A stretch of DNA of 64,000 bases, from the NCBI RefSeq assembly GCF_019249215.1, contig NZ_JAESDI010000007.1, forward strand, positions 124,001 through 188,000, given 5' to 3'. Below the pieces are notes generated by a model. That model did not search any database and was not told the origin of the DNA. It saw only the letters and a program-made list of their open reading frames with translations. Shown here piece by piece: positions 52,350 to 60,800 of this stretch. Every line of letters starts with the position of its first letter. Positions within the stretch are counted from its first letter, which is position 1. The position numbers were made by a program, and so were the translations under genes. This stretch comes from Alteromonas lipotrueae. Its GTDB lineage: Bacteria; Pseudomonadota; Gammaproteobacteria; Enterobacterales; Alteromonadaceae.

Positions 52350-53187
52350 AAACGACTCCTTCGGCAGTCTTAGACTGCCATCCATGATTAATAGCTTGCT
52401 GCTCTTGTTCTCTGTTTAATGGCGTCGATACCATTAACAAATCTATCTCTTCATCAAGTACTTTATTGGCACTTGCCGTTTGATACTCACTTTTGTTGCG
52501 ACCCGCTGTCATCAGCTTACTCGCGTGAAGTTGCCAAATGCCTTGTTCATTTTTACACGCAATCATGATATTCAGTTCATCTTCACCTTGTATTTGCGCT
52601 TGTCTGCACAACTGTGATTGTTTATTCATAAACGACAGTTGTGGCACTATCTCCATGCCCGCTTCGGTTACCATCACCTCACCCGTTAAATTATTATCGA
52701 GGGCTGTAGATACATTCGCCCAATGGTTATTCGTTGACGAAGTGCCAGCAGGGTCAAGGGGGTCTGTATACTCTGATTGCATCAAGGTTAGCCCTGCCAC
52801 TAACGCCACTCCAGCCGCTAACGATAAAGGGACTTTCCACTTCCCACTACGTTTAGCGTCTTGGGCTTTGCGATTAAACGAAGTAACATTGCTTGGCATG
52901 CTCTCACTTGCCTGGCTTGCACTTACATGGTCTGAGTCGAAATCCGCTTGCTTAAGATAGGCTTCTGAGGTCGCATCATCTGCAAGTAATGCCACTACGC
53001 TATTAGGTAAAGGTTTTTGCGTTGCAGCATCAGCCGCTGCTTTCACCATCATGTCTACCTGCGCTAAAGACGCTAAGCGGTCTGACAGTGCAAGATCACT
53101 GGCAATAGCAGTTCTGACATGTTCCATGTCGTCATCGCTAAGTTCTGCGTCTAAAAATGCACAAAGCATTTCGTCAGATATTGTCAT
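52339..53187 (-). CDS. anti-sigma factor, single-pass membrane protein
   Basis: 282 aa. N-terminal DEMLCAFLDAELSDDDMEHVRTAIASDLALSDRLASL is an anti-sigma/zinc-finger-like helical domain without the full zinc ligand set. One membrane helix at about residues 120-138 (VPLSLAAGVALVAGLTLMQ) is followed by a periplasmic domain of about 140 residues. It overlaps the sigma gene by four bases (ATGA). It should hold the ECF factor inactive until an envelope signal leads to release or proteolysis. Confidence 0.82.
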   Translation of the reverse strand: MTISDEMLCAFLDAELSDDDMEHVRTAIASDLALSDRLASLAQVDMMVKAAADAATQKPLPNSVVALLADDATSEAYLKQADFDSDHVSASQASESMPSNVTSFNRKAQDAKRSGKWKVPLSLAAGVALVAGLTLMQSEYTDPLDPAGTSSTNNHWANVSTALDNNLTGEVMVTEAGMEIVPQLSFMNKQSQLCRQAQIQGEDELNIMIACKNEQGIWQLHASKLMTAGRNKSEYQTASANKVLDEEIDLLMVSTPLNREQEQQAINHGWQSKTAEGVVYEN

Positions 53188-53672
53188 AACACCACCTCTT
53201 GTTGTGGGTTTAGCATATTACTGAGTTTGCTTCTTGCCCTAGCAAGTCTGCTCATAATAGTCCCAGCAGGCACCTCAAGTACCTCTGAAGCATCTGCGTA
53301 GCTCATTCCTTGTATAGCAATAAGTGACAAGGTCTCTCGTTGCTCTGGGGGTAATTCCCCCATGGCTTTACTCACTTGCTTTAGCGTAATGCCACCTGAA
53401 AGCGCTTCATCCAAGTGCGCCTCATCCTGCACCTGTAATTCAGGGCTAACCGCCGCATTTGCCCTCACTTTTTGCGCACGATATTCATCAATCCATATGT
53501 TGCGACAAACACGAAACGCCCATGCCATCAGTGTCGCATCTTGTGGCAAAGGTTTAGTCAGTAGCTTCTCAATCGTATTTTGCAGTAAATCATCAGCATC
53601 GTGTATATTGCCGGTAAGTGAAAACGCAAATTTTCTCAATGATGGAACGAGTTCAGTCACTTCTTCTTTCAT
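53184..53672 (-). CDS. ECF sigma factor
   Basis: 162 aa. Region 2 (RKFAFSLTGNIHDADDLLQNTIEKLLTK, FRVCRNIWIDEYR) and region 4 (LPPEQRETLSLIAIQGMSYADASEVLEVPAGTIMSRLARARSKL) are clear, with a short linker. It is followed by its anti-sigma factor. The upstream promoter GGGAAT-N16-CGTTAAC is mirrored for the divergent subtilase gene, implying autoregulation and control of that gene. Confidence 0.93.
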   Translation of the reverse strand: MKEEVTELVPSLRKFAFSLTGNIHDADDLLQNTIEKLLTKPLPQDATLMAWAFRVCRNIWIDEYRAQKVRANAAVSPELQVQDEAHLDEALSGGITLKQVSKAMGELPPEQRETLSLIAIQGMSYADASEVLEVPAGTIMSRLARARSKLSNMLNPQQEVVL

Positions 53673-53704
53673 ACAACTTCCTATGAAATCATGCTTTATA
53701 CCTA

Positions 53705-53733
53705 GTTAACGTTTGATGCCGTGATTTATTCCC
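53705..53733 (-). promoter_or_regulatory. ECF-type promoter of the sigma operon
   Basis: Minus strand GGGAAT (53733-53728), 16 bp, CGTTAAC (53711-53705), continuing TAGGTA. It is identical in the -35, spacing and -10 to the divergent promoter at 53741-53769. Transcription would start around 53697, 25 bp before the ATG. Confidence 0.75.
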
Positions 53734-53740
53734 ATGAAAA

Positions 53741-53769
53741 GGGAATTTTTTACACCACCAAACGTTAAC
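53741..53769 (+). promoter_or_regulatory. ECF-type promoter of the subtilase gene
   Basis: GGGAAT (53741-53746), 16 bp, CGTTAAC (53763-53769), followed by TAAGTA. The surrounding CAAACGTTAACTA occurs at 53759-53771 and, inverted, at 53703-53715. A 5' leader of about 145 bases precedes the subtilase ATG. Confidence 0.75.
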
Positions 53770-53919
53770 TAAGTACTAGAAAAGGGTTATCCATTAATAA
53801 GGGCACGTTTTATGCCAGCTTTATTTATGGATTGAGTGAACCACTCGTGGTGAGTAAAAAGCACACTAGGCCGTGTGATGCCAGTTTAGGTTCAGCCATA
53901 AAGCAAATGAGGTAAAATT

Positions 53920-55266
53920 ATGAAGTGCAGATCGCTTTGTCAGCTCGTAGTAGGCAGCTTTATACTTTCAGTGGGCAGCGTGACCAGCTCGAATGCCAAT
54001 GCTCAGCTAACTATTGGCCGTCAAATAATCGAACCCGTTACACCTATTATTGATAGTGTACCGGTCGATGTAGGCACCGTGCGAGATGTGCTTGAAACTC
54101 AGGTAGAACAAGGCGTTGAAAGCACATTTGGCTCCTTAGCTAACATACCTACCCCACAATTTACTGTACCATCTCCCCTTAGCCTCACTTCGCCTGCAGG
54201 CAGTCTTGTACTAAAAGAAATAAAAGTCCCTGATGGATTTTTAGCGGTGGAAAGAGAGTGGTTGTTTGTGGGTAGCGAGGCTGACAGAACTCACTTTTCT
54301 CACCCCGACATCACCATTGAATCGTCTCACTATTTAACCGCTATAGGCCAATGGATTTACCGTTTAAAGGTAAGTACTAGCCTTGATGAACTGTCTCAAA
54401 TAAGAAACAATTTACCGGAATCTCTAAAAGCTCAGGTAGGCCGAAATCACATTTATTTAGCGCAAAGCAAGGGCAACCCAGATAGCCAGAATAACAGCCA
54501 ACACGTGCTCGCTAACACAACGCCCACTGATAAACCGAAAGTTTGCCAAGCGCCTGTTCGTATAGGAATGATAGATACCAGCATTGCGCAAAACCACGAG
54601 TTATTGAAACACCTTGTCATTGAACAGCAATCTTTTCTTCCACAAGCGTTACCGACTACTCAAGCACACGGTACGTCAGTAGCCGGCTTATTAGCAGATA
54701 ACATGCTTGCAGGGAGCCACCTTTATAACGCTAGCGTCTTTTATACGCGAAACAGTATTAGTCAGGGCGCGACTTTATTATCATTAATTGATGGTCTCAA
54801 CTATTTAGTCGCCAAACAGGTTGATGTTATTAATATGAGTTTAGCAGGGCCAGAAAACTCGGTACTGGCCAACGTTATACAAAAAATCAGTGAGCAAGGG
54901 GTGCAAATTATTGCAGCAGTTGGAAACGAAGGACCAGCCTCACCACCCATGTTTCCCGCAGCATATCCATCGACTATTGCGGTAACTGCGGTAGACAGTA
55001 AGCACGTTATCTATCGATGGGCAAACCAAGGTAATTATGTTGATTTTGCTGCCAGCGGTGTTTCAGTGGAAGTCGCACATCCAGATGGTACGACTAGCCG
55101 TGAGACAGGCACATCGATGGCAACCCCTCTCGTTTCAGCCCGCTATGCCTGCCTATTTCGTGCTAGTTCAAATCCAGCCCAAGCGTTAGCCACATTGCGC
55201 GACCAAGCTATAGATGCTGGAGCACCGGGACGGGACCCGGTGTTTGGCGTAGGTATTCTCCATTAG
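53920..55266 (+). CDS. secreted S8 serine peptidase (subtilase)
   Basis: 448 aa with a signal peptide ending SNANAQLT. Residues about 30-200 are a low-complexity and propeptide-like stretch. The catalytic domain has Asp219 (GMIDTSI), His250 (AHGTSVAGL), the oxyanion Asn in AAVGNEG, and Ser399 (GTSMATP). It ends shortly after the Ser motif with GAPGRDPVFGVGIL, so the domain is complete without extra C-terminal modules. It is divergent from an ECF sigma operon and shares its promoter type. It could be an effector of the stress response, or act on the anti-sigma factor or envelope proteins. Confidence 0.9.
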   Translation: MKCRSLCQLVVGSFILSVGSVTSSNANAQLTIGRQIIEPVTPIIDSVPVDVGTVRDVLETQVEQGVESTFGSLANIPTPQFTVPSPLSLTSPAGSLVLKEIKVPDGFLAVEREWLFVGSEADRTHFSHPDITIESSHYLTAIGQWIYRLKVSTSLDELSQIRNNLPESLKAQVGRNHIYLAQSKGNPDSQNNSQHVLANTTPTDKPKVCQAPVRIGMIDTSIAQNHELLKHLVIEQQSFLPQALPTTQAHGTSVAGLLADNMLAGSHLYNASVFYTRNSISQGATLLSLIDGLNYLVAKQVDVINMSLAGPENSVLANVIQKISEQGVQIIAAVGNEGPASPPMFPAAYPSTIAVTAVDSKHVIYRWANQGNYVDFAASGVSVEVAHPDGTTSRETGTSMATPLVSARYACLFRASSNPAQALATLRDQAIDAGAPGRDPVFGVGILH

Positions 55267-55295
55267 TGAAATCAACAGTGAATGCTATTGTGCTA

Positions 55296-56300
55296 TTAAA
55301 AATGAAATCTAACACCAATTTCAGCAATGGTTTCTTGATAGTCCGCCGACACTAGGGTTGATGCATAGTCTTTGTATTGCGTGCTTACGATAAAATCCAA
55401 GTTCTCCATAGCAGCATATTCTATGCTCGCTTTAAAGACATGCCTATCGTCCTCCCTTCTACCGCCTGCTTGTTGTTCAAACTCACTAAAAGGCGCTCCT
55501 GAAGAGGTTGGCTCACTGCGCTGGCTACCTTGACCATAATGCCTATTATCCATTTCATAACCGAGCTTTATGTCGAGCGCATTACCCCACAAGTTGGCGG
55601 GGTAGGTATAACTGGCGTCAATACCATAGCTGGTATAGTCGAACGCTTGGTTCAGGGCTTCTTCATTTTGATATTTCACACCCATTTGAATAAAGCTTTG
55701 GTTTTCAAAAAACCAGAAACCGTCAATGCGGCTAGATAGCGCATCGGCGTCGCGCTCTGGCACCGATTCAAACGACTTATCGATGGTGTCGACACTTAAT
55801 CGCCAGTAACCTTGCGTAAACGCACTGTTGGCCAATGAAACACCGCTTTGTTGGTAAGTGAGAAAAGCATTGTTATCAAGGTCAGCATTTGCGTAATAGT
55901 GATGAACGCCAACTTTAGTCCAAGACAATTGGTAACTCGCCTCGCCCGACAAGGTAGTGATAGCTAGGTCAAAATCTGACAGTGCGTTGTAGCGCGTTTC
56001 ACTATGCTGTGCAGACGCAGTGAATTGCCATTTATCGGTAGGCATTAACGCTAGCTTAAGCTTCGCATTCCCTTTAATTGCTGAGTCGGATGTGTCGGTA
56101 TTCGTATCAAGTTCACTAACGTTCACATTTGAGTCGTGATGAGCACCGATATAGGCTTCTCCAGTCACATTTACCACCTTGTGCTCGTCAGTTTCTGTAC
56201 TGTTTTCTGACTGACTCGCCATGGCAATTTTGCCAATTAAGCTTAATGCAATAGACAAGCTCAATACGCTCAATATTGGTGTGGGGGTTTTATGACTCAT
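55296..56300 (-). CDS. outer membrane beta-barrel protein
   Basis: 334 aa, signal peptide ending KIAMASQSE. The start of the mature part, EAYIGAHHDSNVNVSELDT, resembles barrels of the DSNV type (Slam/EpsL-like). Alternating amphipathic strands follow (KLKLALMPTDKWQFTASAQHS, WRLSVDTIDKSF), ending AEIGVRFHF. No partner substrate is recognised. It lies downstream of the Ser/Thr-rich protein gene on the same strand, separated by a 152-bp structured gap, and convergent with the subtilase. Confidence 0.7.
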   Translation of the reverse strand: MSHKTPTPILSVLSLSIALSLIGKIAMASQSENSTETDEHKVVNVTGEAYIGAHHDSNVNVSELDTNTDTSDSAIKGNAKLKLALMPTDKWQFTASAQHSETRYNALSDFDLAITTLSGEASYQLSWTKVGVHHYYANADLDNNAFLTYQQSGVSLANSAFTQGYWRLSVDTIDKSFESVPERDADALSSRIDGFWFFENQSFIQMGVKYQNEEALNQAFDYTSYGIDASYTYPANLWGNALDIKLGYEMDNRHYGQGSQRSEPTSSGAPFSEFEQQAGGRREDDRHVFKASIEYAAMENLDFIVSTQYKDYASTLVSADYQETIAEIGVRFHF

Positions 56301-56355
56301 GCAGGTTTCCTACTAAATCGAATAACGATGTGGTTAAAAGCGTGGCTGAGGATAG

Positions 56356-56412
56356 CGCCACCCCTCCTATTTTTTATAACCTGCAAGGTTATAGGAATAA
56401 CGAGAGGTGGCG
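56356..56412 (-). repeat. structured intergenic element between two ECF-cluster genes
   Basis: Outer arms CGCCACC (56356-56362) and GGTGGCG (56406-56412) enclose a perfect hairpin TATAACCT-GCA-AGGTTATA (56375-56393). On the minus strand the inner hairpin is followed by AAAAAT, so it is not a standard terminator. It may stabilise or process the mRNA. Confidence 0.6.
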
Positions 56413-56452
56413 GCTGATCACGGTTCGTCGAACACGTTAATCCGCGCGACTG

Positions 56453-57112
56453 TTACTGGTTTAGAATGCCAGTAATACTTTCAGTCACCGTATTTTCAAC
56501 AGTGCTTGAAACCGTATTTTCGATTTGCCCACTTACTTGACCAGATACCTGGCTAGCCACGCTTTCTTCAACCTGCGATTGCGCTACCGTCTCAACCGAC
56601 TGGGTTAGTGTTGATGACACCATTCCATTGATATCAACCGCCTGCGATACACTGCTATCAACGGCGCCGGATACCCTATCTGTGGCTGTTGAAGCGGTAA
56701 TATCTAAGGCGCCTGCAGCATTAGAAGCAATGGTTTGCGTTGCCGCACCGCTGCCTACAAGAGCACTTTGGGCACTGGTAAGTTGAGTAAGCATTTCGCC
56801 GCTTGCCGCATCAGATGTTTCTGATGTGTCGTTAGTAGTGGCAGTAGCATCAGCCTGGTCTGCGTTTTGCGTTTCGCTGCCAGCTTCAGTTTCAGTTTCA
56901 GTTTCTGTAACACTATTTGACTGTGCATCTACGTTTGCAGAAGCTGAAGTTTGTGAGGACATTGACTGAGTAGCACTTGCTTGCTCACCAGATACATTGG
57001 TTGAAGCTTGGGTGCTATTGGACACTGAAACAGACGTTGTTACAGCCTGAGCCAGCGCCACGTTTGAAGTAAGACCTAGTGCAACAATTAAAGCAGTATG
57101 TAGTTTGTTCAT
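56453..57112 (-). CDS. secreted Ser/Thr/Ala-rich low-complexity protein
   Basis: 219 aa, signal peptide ending NVALAQAVTT. The mature protein is almost all Ser, Thr, Ala, Gln, Val and Glu, with TETETETEAGSET (from a short CAGTTT-type DNA repeat near 56886-56905) and a C-terminal half of repeated SQVSGQVSGQIENTVSSTVENTV. No Cys. It looks like an extended or coiled surface protein; no family recognised. An ECF-type promoter (GGGAAT-N17-CGTTAT) precedes it, which places it in the regulon of the neighbouring sigma factor. Confidence 0.7.
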   Translation of the reverse strand: MNKLHTALIVALGLTSNVALAQAVTTSVSVSNSTQASTNVSGEQASATQSMSSQTSASANVDAQSNSVTETETETEAGSETQNADQADATATTNDTSETSDAASGEMLTQLTSAQSALVGSGAATQTIASNAAGALDITASTATDRVSGAVDSSVSQAVDINGMVSSTLTQSVETVAQSQVEESVASQVSGQVSGQIENTVSSTVENTVTESITGILNQ

Positions 57113-57147
57113 TCGTTTATTTCCTGTTTTTCATCAAAGACACTTAA

Positions 57148-57176
57148 ATAACGAATGAACCTCAGAGTTTATTCCC
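57148..57176 (-). promoter_or_regulatory. ECF-type promoter of the Ser/Thr-rich protein gene
   Basis: Minus strand GGGAAT (57176-57171), 17 bp, CGTTAT (57153-57148). It resembles the two promoters at 53.7 kb, with one more spacer base and one change in the -10. It lies 36 bp before the start codon. Confidence 0.6.
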
Positions 57177-57203
57177 AACAAACGATAAAAATTTTTCACA
57201 AAT

Positions 57204-57227
57204 AAAAAAACCCCGCTTAAAGCGGGG
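57204..57227 (-). terminator. terminator of the SurA_N-like gene
   Basis: On the minus strand CCCCGCT-TTA-AGCGGGG is followed by seven T (57210-57204). Confidence 0.88.
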
Positions 57228-57285
57228 CGTTTTATTCAACTCAATATATTATAAACGTTATATAAAACAATGTCATATAAAGACA

Positions 57286-57963
57286 TTAATCACCAGAAGC
57301 ATTGAGTCCAGCTTCCCACCAAGGCGATGAATAATCGATATCTTCTTGAGAAAGTACATTGGAGTAACGCATTCTTACCGACTCCCAAAAAGCCGCTTTG
57401 AAGACAGGATCGTAAATGACAAACTCGCCTTGTGAACGATATTGCTCGAACAATTCTTTATAGGCACCAACAGGCGTAAGCGGGTTACTTTGCTGGAAAA
57501 CAACGTCTCCACCAAAGGCTTCATACAGTGACTTAGACACTTTCCAACTCTTGGCCATACCCTCTGCCATGGCTAAACGATAACGTTCAACTTCTTCATC
57601 TGAGTATTCAGCATTGTGGCTTAAATCGATTGTCCAGGTTTTAATTACCGCGTAAGCAGACTCAACTTCGCTTTTTGAAGGCTCAATATTGTTTTCGTCG
57701 GCGAAGTCAGCGATAACAGATTCGCTAATTTTAGTGCCTAACGCACGCTGAGCTAACAGTTTGCGGATTTCAACTTCAGATTTGTCACTAAGAATTGACT
57801 GGAAGCGATCGACATCACTTTGACTAGGTTGTAGTTCGCTATTTGAAATAGATTTACCGAAGAGTTTCGCTATTATTTCGTTAGCCGCTTGTGGCGTATT
57901 TATCCCAAGCGATACAACGATGGCAGCGAAAAGTACCATTGGTATAATGTCAGACCGTGTCAT
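57286..57963 (-). CDS. membrane-anchored periplasmic protein, SurA_N/PpiC-chaperone-like
   Basis: 225 aa. One hydrophobic segment near the N-terminus (PMVLFAAIVVSLGIN) then a helical domain: VDRFQSILSDKSEVEIRKLLAQRALGTKISESVIADFADENNIEPSKSEVESAYAV, similar to the N-terminal helical domain of SurA-type chaperones. No parvulin domain follows. Function is inferred only loosely; it may be a periplasmic chaperone or an unknown family. Monocistronic with its own terminator. Confidence 0.45.
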   Translation of the reverse strand: MTRSDIIPMVLFAAIVVSLGINTPQAANEIIAKLFGKSISNSELQPSQSDVDRFQSILSDKSEVEIRKLLAQRALGTKISESVIADFADENNIEPSKSEVESAYAVIKTWTIDLSHNAEYSDEEVERYRLAMAEGMAKSWKVSKSLYEAFGGDVVFQQSNPLTPVGAYKELFEQYRSQGEFVIYDPVFKAAFWESVRMRYSNVLSQEDIDYSSPWWEAGLNASGD

Positions 57964-58113
57964 TGAAGATGTTCCCTAATATCCATAACAGCTTGAGCGC
58001 AAAACGTATTCTTTAATCGTATATTTTTCGTATTTAACTCATTAATACGTAGAATGTTCCATTCATTTTACGAAACGACGTCGCTGAAGAGCTATACTTT
58101 AGGCTAAAGAAGG

Positions 58114-58527
58114 TTAAATATCCACTTTTTTCCGCATAGACTTTCTCACACTTTGTTGCTTTTTGGCCTCGCCACGCCTCGCTTTAACCGCTCGACTCAT
58201 GCGGGTTGCCTTCCTTGGTTTCTGTTTTTTAGTGGCACTGACTATCCACGCTTTTAAACGTACAATGGCATCTTCCCGATTCTGTTCTTGGGTTCGAGAA
58301 TTTTGTGCTTTTAAAACAAAAACACCGTCGTTCGAAATTCGACTGTCTTTTGTATTTAGCAACGTATCTTTCACCTCTTGAGACAAAGATGAAGCAGGTA
58401 TATCGAGGCGCAGATGGATAGCACTGCTCACTTTATTCACATTTTGCCCGCCAGCACCTTGTGCTCTAATGGCTTGCATTTCAATGTCGCTATCTTCTAG
58501 CGTGATAGTAGGGGTAATCGTAATCAT
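58114..58527 (-). CDS. arfB: alternative ribosome-rescue factor ArfB (YaeJ)
   Basis: 137 aa. GAGGQNVNK holds the GGQ motif (residues 26-28) that hydrolyses peptidyl-tRNA on stalled ribosomes. The C-terminal tail is strongly basic (RMSRAVKARRGEAKKQQSVRKSMRKK), which enters the empty mRNA channel. Length matches E. coli ArfB (140). Monocistronic. Confidence 0.93.
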   Translation of the reverse strand: MITITPTITLEDSDIEMQAIRAQGAGGQNVNKVSSAIHLRLDIPASSLSQEVKDTLLNTKDSRISNDGVFVLKAQNSRTQEQNREDAIVRLKAWIVSATKKQKPRKATRMSRAVKARRGEAKKQQSVRKSMRKKVDI

Positions 58528-58665
58528 AGCTTAACGGTTAAATTCTTCACTTGTACGTTATTTGACGGTTTATACATTGTACTTTTAGCCTCTGAAAAAG
58601 GCTTACATTGACTGTTTATTCATTTCTTATTAGTTTACTAATTACACTAATAAAGGAAACACATT

Positions 58666-59622
58666 GTGGTGATCATTTATATTGTTGTCGCATTTGCCTT
58701 CTGCCTGTTACTGGCGTCATGGTTTTTTACTCAACACATCGATAAGAAAATCGAAAAAAGCTTCCGCCCACCTGGCCAATTTTCAAACGTGCAGCAAGAA
58801 AAGATTCACTACACCAAACAAGGGGATGGTCCTACTCTTATTCTTATCCACGGCCTATCCGGGAATGCGCTTAATTTTACTGCCTTAGCGAATCAGTTAG
58901 CCAAGCATTATACCGTGTATAGTATTGATCGCCCTGGAAGCGGCTTTTCTACCCGTCATCGTAACACATCGGCAGATTTTAACGTTCAAAGTGCCGCTAT
59001 TTTAGATTGGATGTCGCAGTTGAACATACATGAAGCTTTTGTTGCAGGGCACTCTATGGGAGGCGCTATTGCTTTACGCATGGCGCTGGATGCACCGGAT
59101 AGAATTAAATCAATCTCGCTGCTTTGCCCCTTAACCGTCCCCTTAACGAAAGGACCTGGTCCATTGTCTGTGCTGTACATTCCTTACCAAGGATTGCGCA
59201 GTATTATTAGTAGTACACTGGCCGCACCACTGCGTATATTTCTTGGTAAAAAGCAGGTCGCTCAAATCTTTTTCCCAGAGCGGGTACCCTCAAATTTTGG
59301 AAGTGAAAGCGGTGGTGCACTGGCGCTTCATTCAGAGAGCTTTTATCAAGCTAGCTGTGACATGGTAGCTTCCACAGAAAGTTTGTATAAACAGTTCGAA
59401 CATTACGACAAAATTTCTTGCCCGGTGGGTATTTTGTACGGTGAACAAGATGCCATTTTATCACCCGACGCGCATATGTCTTATATTGCTGCGTCGCTTC
59501 CCAATAGTATGGCTGAGGTGATCCCCAACGCGGGGCACATGATAATTAATACACAGCCAGAAGCCTGTTTTAATTTTATCAACAAAGTGAACGGCGTAAA
59601 CGCACAGAGTAAGCGCTCTTAA
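58666..59622 (+). CDS. alpha/beta hydrolase, membrane-anchored
   Basis: 318 aa starting at GTG 58666 with AAGGAA upstream. An N-terminal membrane helix (IIYIVVAFAFCLLLASWFF) anchors it. HGLSGNALNF is the oxyanion loop, GHSMGGA the nucleophile elbow, GEQDAILS the acid segment, and NAGHMI the His. Many relatives are esterases, lipases or haloperoxidase-like; the substrate is unknown. Not linked to its neighbours. Confidence 0.85.
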   Translation: MVIIYIVVAFAFCLLLASWFFTQHIDKKIEKSFRPPGQFSNVQQEKIHYTKQGDGPTLILIHGLSGNALNFTALANQLAKHYTVYSIDRPGSGFSTRHRNTSADFNVQSAAILDWMSQLNIHEAFVAGHSMGGAIALRMALDAPDRIKSISLLCPLTVPLTKGPGPLSVLYIPYQGLRSIISSTLAAPLRIFLGKKQVAQIFFPERVPSNFGSESGGALALHSESFYQASCDMVASTESLYKQFEHYDKISCPVGILYGEQDAILSPDAHMSYIAASLPNSMAEVIPNAGHMIINTQPEACFNFINKVNGVNAQSKRS

Positions 59623-59665
59623 CAAAACTAAGTTTCTCGTCCTGTTTATGCACCGCGTAATACGT

Positions 59666-60091
59666 CTAATGCGTAACCACTCTAGCAGCAGTGCTTACGC
59701 TAGCACTTCGTAAATGTGACAGACTTGGCCTTAACTCAGCCGTTTGCTTTAGCTCGCGTAAGTAATCAGTCACTTTTTCAATACCGTCTGATGTAAAACA
59801 CAGGTTTTTAGGCGAGGTTCTTATTCCACTCTGGTATTGCTGAAACCATAATTGCATAGCCTCACTGTCCCCTTCTGACAGCGCAATGAGTAAATGATAC
59901 ATACGGATGAAAGAGAGCTGTCTACGATACTCTGTTGTTCCGTGCTCGAATCCAAGCAGAGTAGTTTGCGATAGGGATGTTTCAGAAACGCCAAGTAAAT
60001 CAGCAGCCTCTGCTTGATTCAAGCCAACTTCTTGGTAAGCCCAAGTGAAAGCTTTTATAACAACACTGGGTGGATAGGTGCTATGGATCAT
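59666..60091 (-). CDS. helix-turn-helix regulator, Xre/MbcA/ParS antitoxin-like
   Basis: 141 aa. VGLNQAEAADLLGVSETSLSQ is an Xre-type helix-turn-helix and FEHGTTEYRRQLSFIRMYHLLIALSEGDSEAMQLWFQ resembles the MbcA/ParS toxin-binding region. No RES-domain or ParT-like toxin gene adjoins it, so it is likely an orphan or plain regulator. The gene that follows on the same strand upstream is a STAS/SpoIIAA-like protein. Confidence 0.6.
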   Translation of the reverse strand: MIHSTYPPSVVIKAFTWAYQEVGLNQAEAADLLGVSETSLSQTTLLGFEHGTTEYRRQLSFIRMYHLLIALSEGDSEAMQLWFQQYQSGIRTSPKNLCFTSDGIEKVTDYLRELKQTAELRPSLSHLRSASVSTAARVVTH

Positions 60092-60177
60092 AGTTTGGCC
60101 TCGATTTAAGTCGTTTAAAACATCTTCCTTATCGAGAACATTGCGAAAATCATTCCAACTTGCTGAGTTTCATGCAA

Positions 60178-60627
60178 CTACTGGCAATGTTGTTTGGTTT
60201 TCACAAAGTGGCCGCGCTCTGCTTCTTCATCAAGGGTGTAACCTAAATGAGTTAACCACGCCCTTGCTTCTGCATAGGTATCATAGAAAGAAAAGTCCAC
60301 ACCTGTTTGGCGGTATACCGCGTCAAGTTGATTTCGGGTTGTTGATTTTACGAATGATGATTCAAGTACTAACGCCAAATGACTTAGTCCAAGGTGACGT
60401 ACTGCGGATATACGTTCAGCGAGAAGGCTCTCAGCATCCGGAATTAGCAAGGATTCTCCTTCTAGAATCACGATATCCCCCCAGCGGCTACCATGCATAT
60501 TGATAGACTTACCTCTATAATCAAGTACTAAGCCATCAACACACTCACTGTTCCAAGGTCCGTAAGCTTGAGTAAGCATAACGTTCCCACACCGAGTAAC
60601 AACAAAGGAGCCATGTACTGGTTTCAT
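60178..60627 (-). CDS. hypothetical protein, STAS/SpoIIAA-like fold
   Basis: 149 aa from the first ATG at 60627; the frame is open further up only through a TTG. HGSFVVTRCGNVMLTQAYGPWNSECVDGLVLDYR, WGDIVILEGESLLIPDAESLLAERI and FYDTYAEARAWLTHLGY suggest the alternating alpha/beta pattern of STAS/SpoIIAA-like proteins. No phosphorylation Ser can be assigned confidently. Family assignment is tentative. Confidence 0.5.
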   Translation of the reverse strand: MKPVHGSFVVTRCGNVMLTQAYGPWNSECVDGLVLDYRGKSINMHGSRWGDIVILEGESLLIPDAESLLAERISAVRHLGLSHLALVLESSFVKSTTRNQLDAVYRQTGVDFSFYDTYAEARAWLTHLGYTLDEEAERGHFVKTKQHCQ

Positions 60628-60800
60628 AATTCTCTGCACTGCAATACTACACAACCAAACTATAGACAATGATTTCAAGATTCGAAATAAAGTAAGCTTG
60701 GGGCCCTCAACAATGGTGAGGGCCTGATATCAAAACCGGTTATTTCAAGCGACAGCGGGCATTGTCGAAAGCCTCGGTCATGGTAATATTATGAACTTAG

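Noticed and set aside
56886..56905. CAGTTT-type microrepeat as a phase-variation tract
   Set aside because: Only about three 6-bp units, in frame; changes would alter length by two residues without switching the gene off.
59666..60627. Xre/ParS-like gene plus its neighbour as a toxin-antitoxin pair
   Set aside because: The neighbour has no RES or ParT-like features and looks STAS/SpoIIAA-like; no toxin candidate is adjacent.
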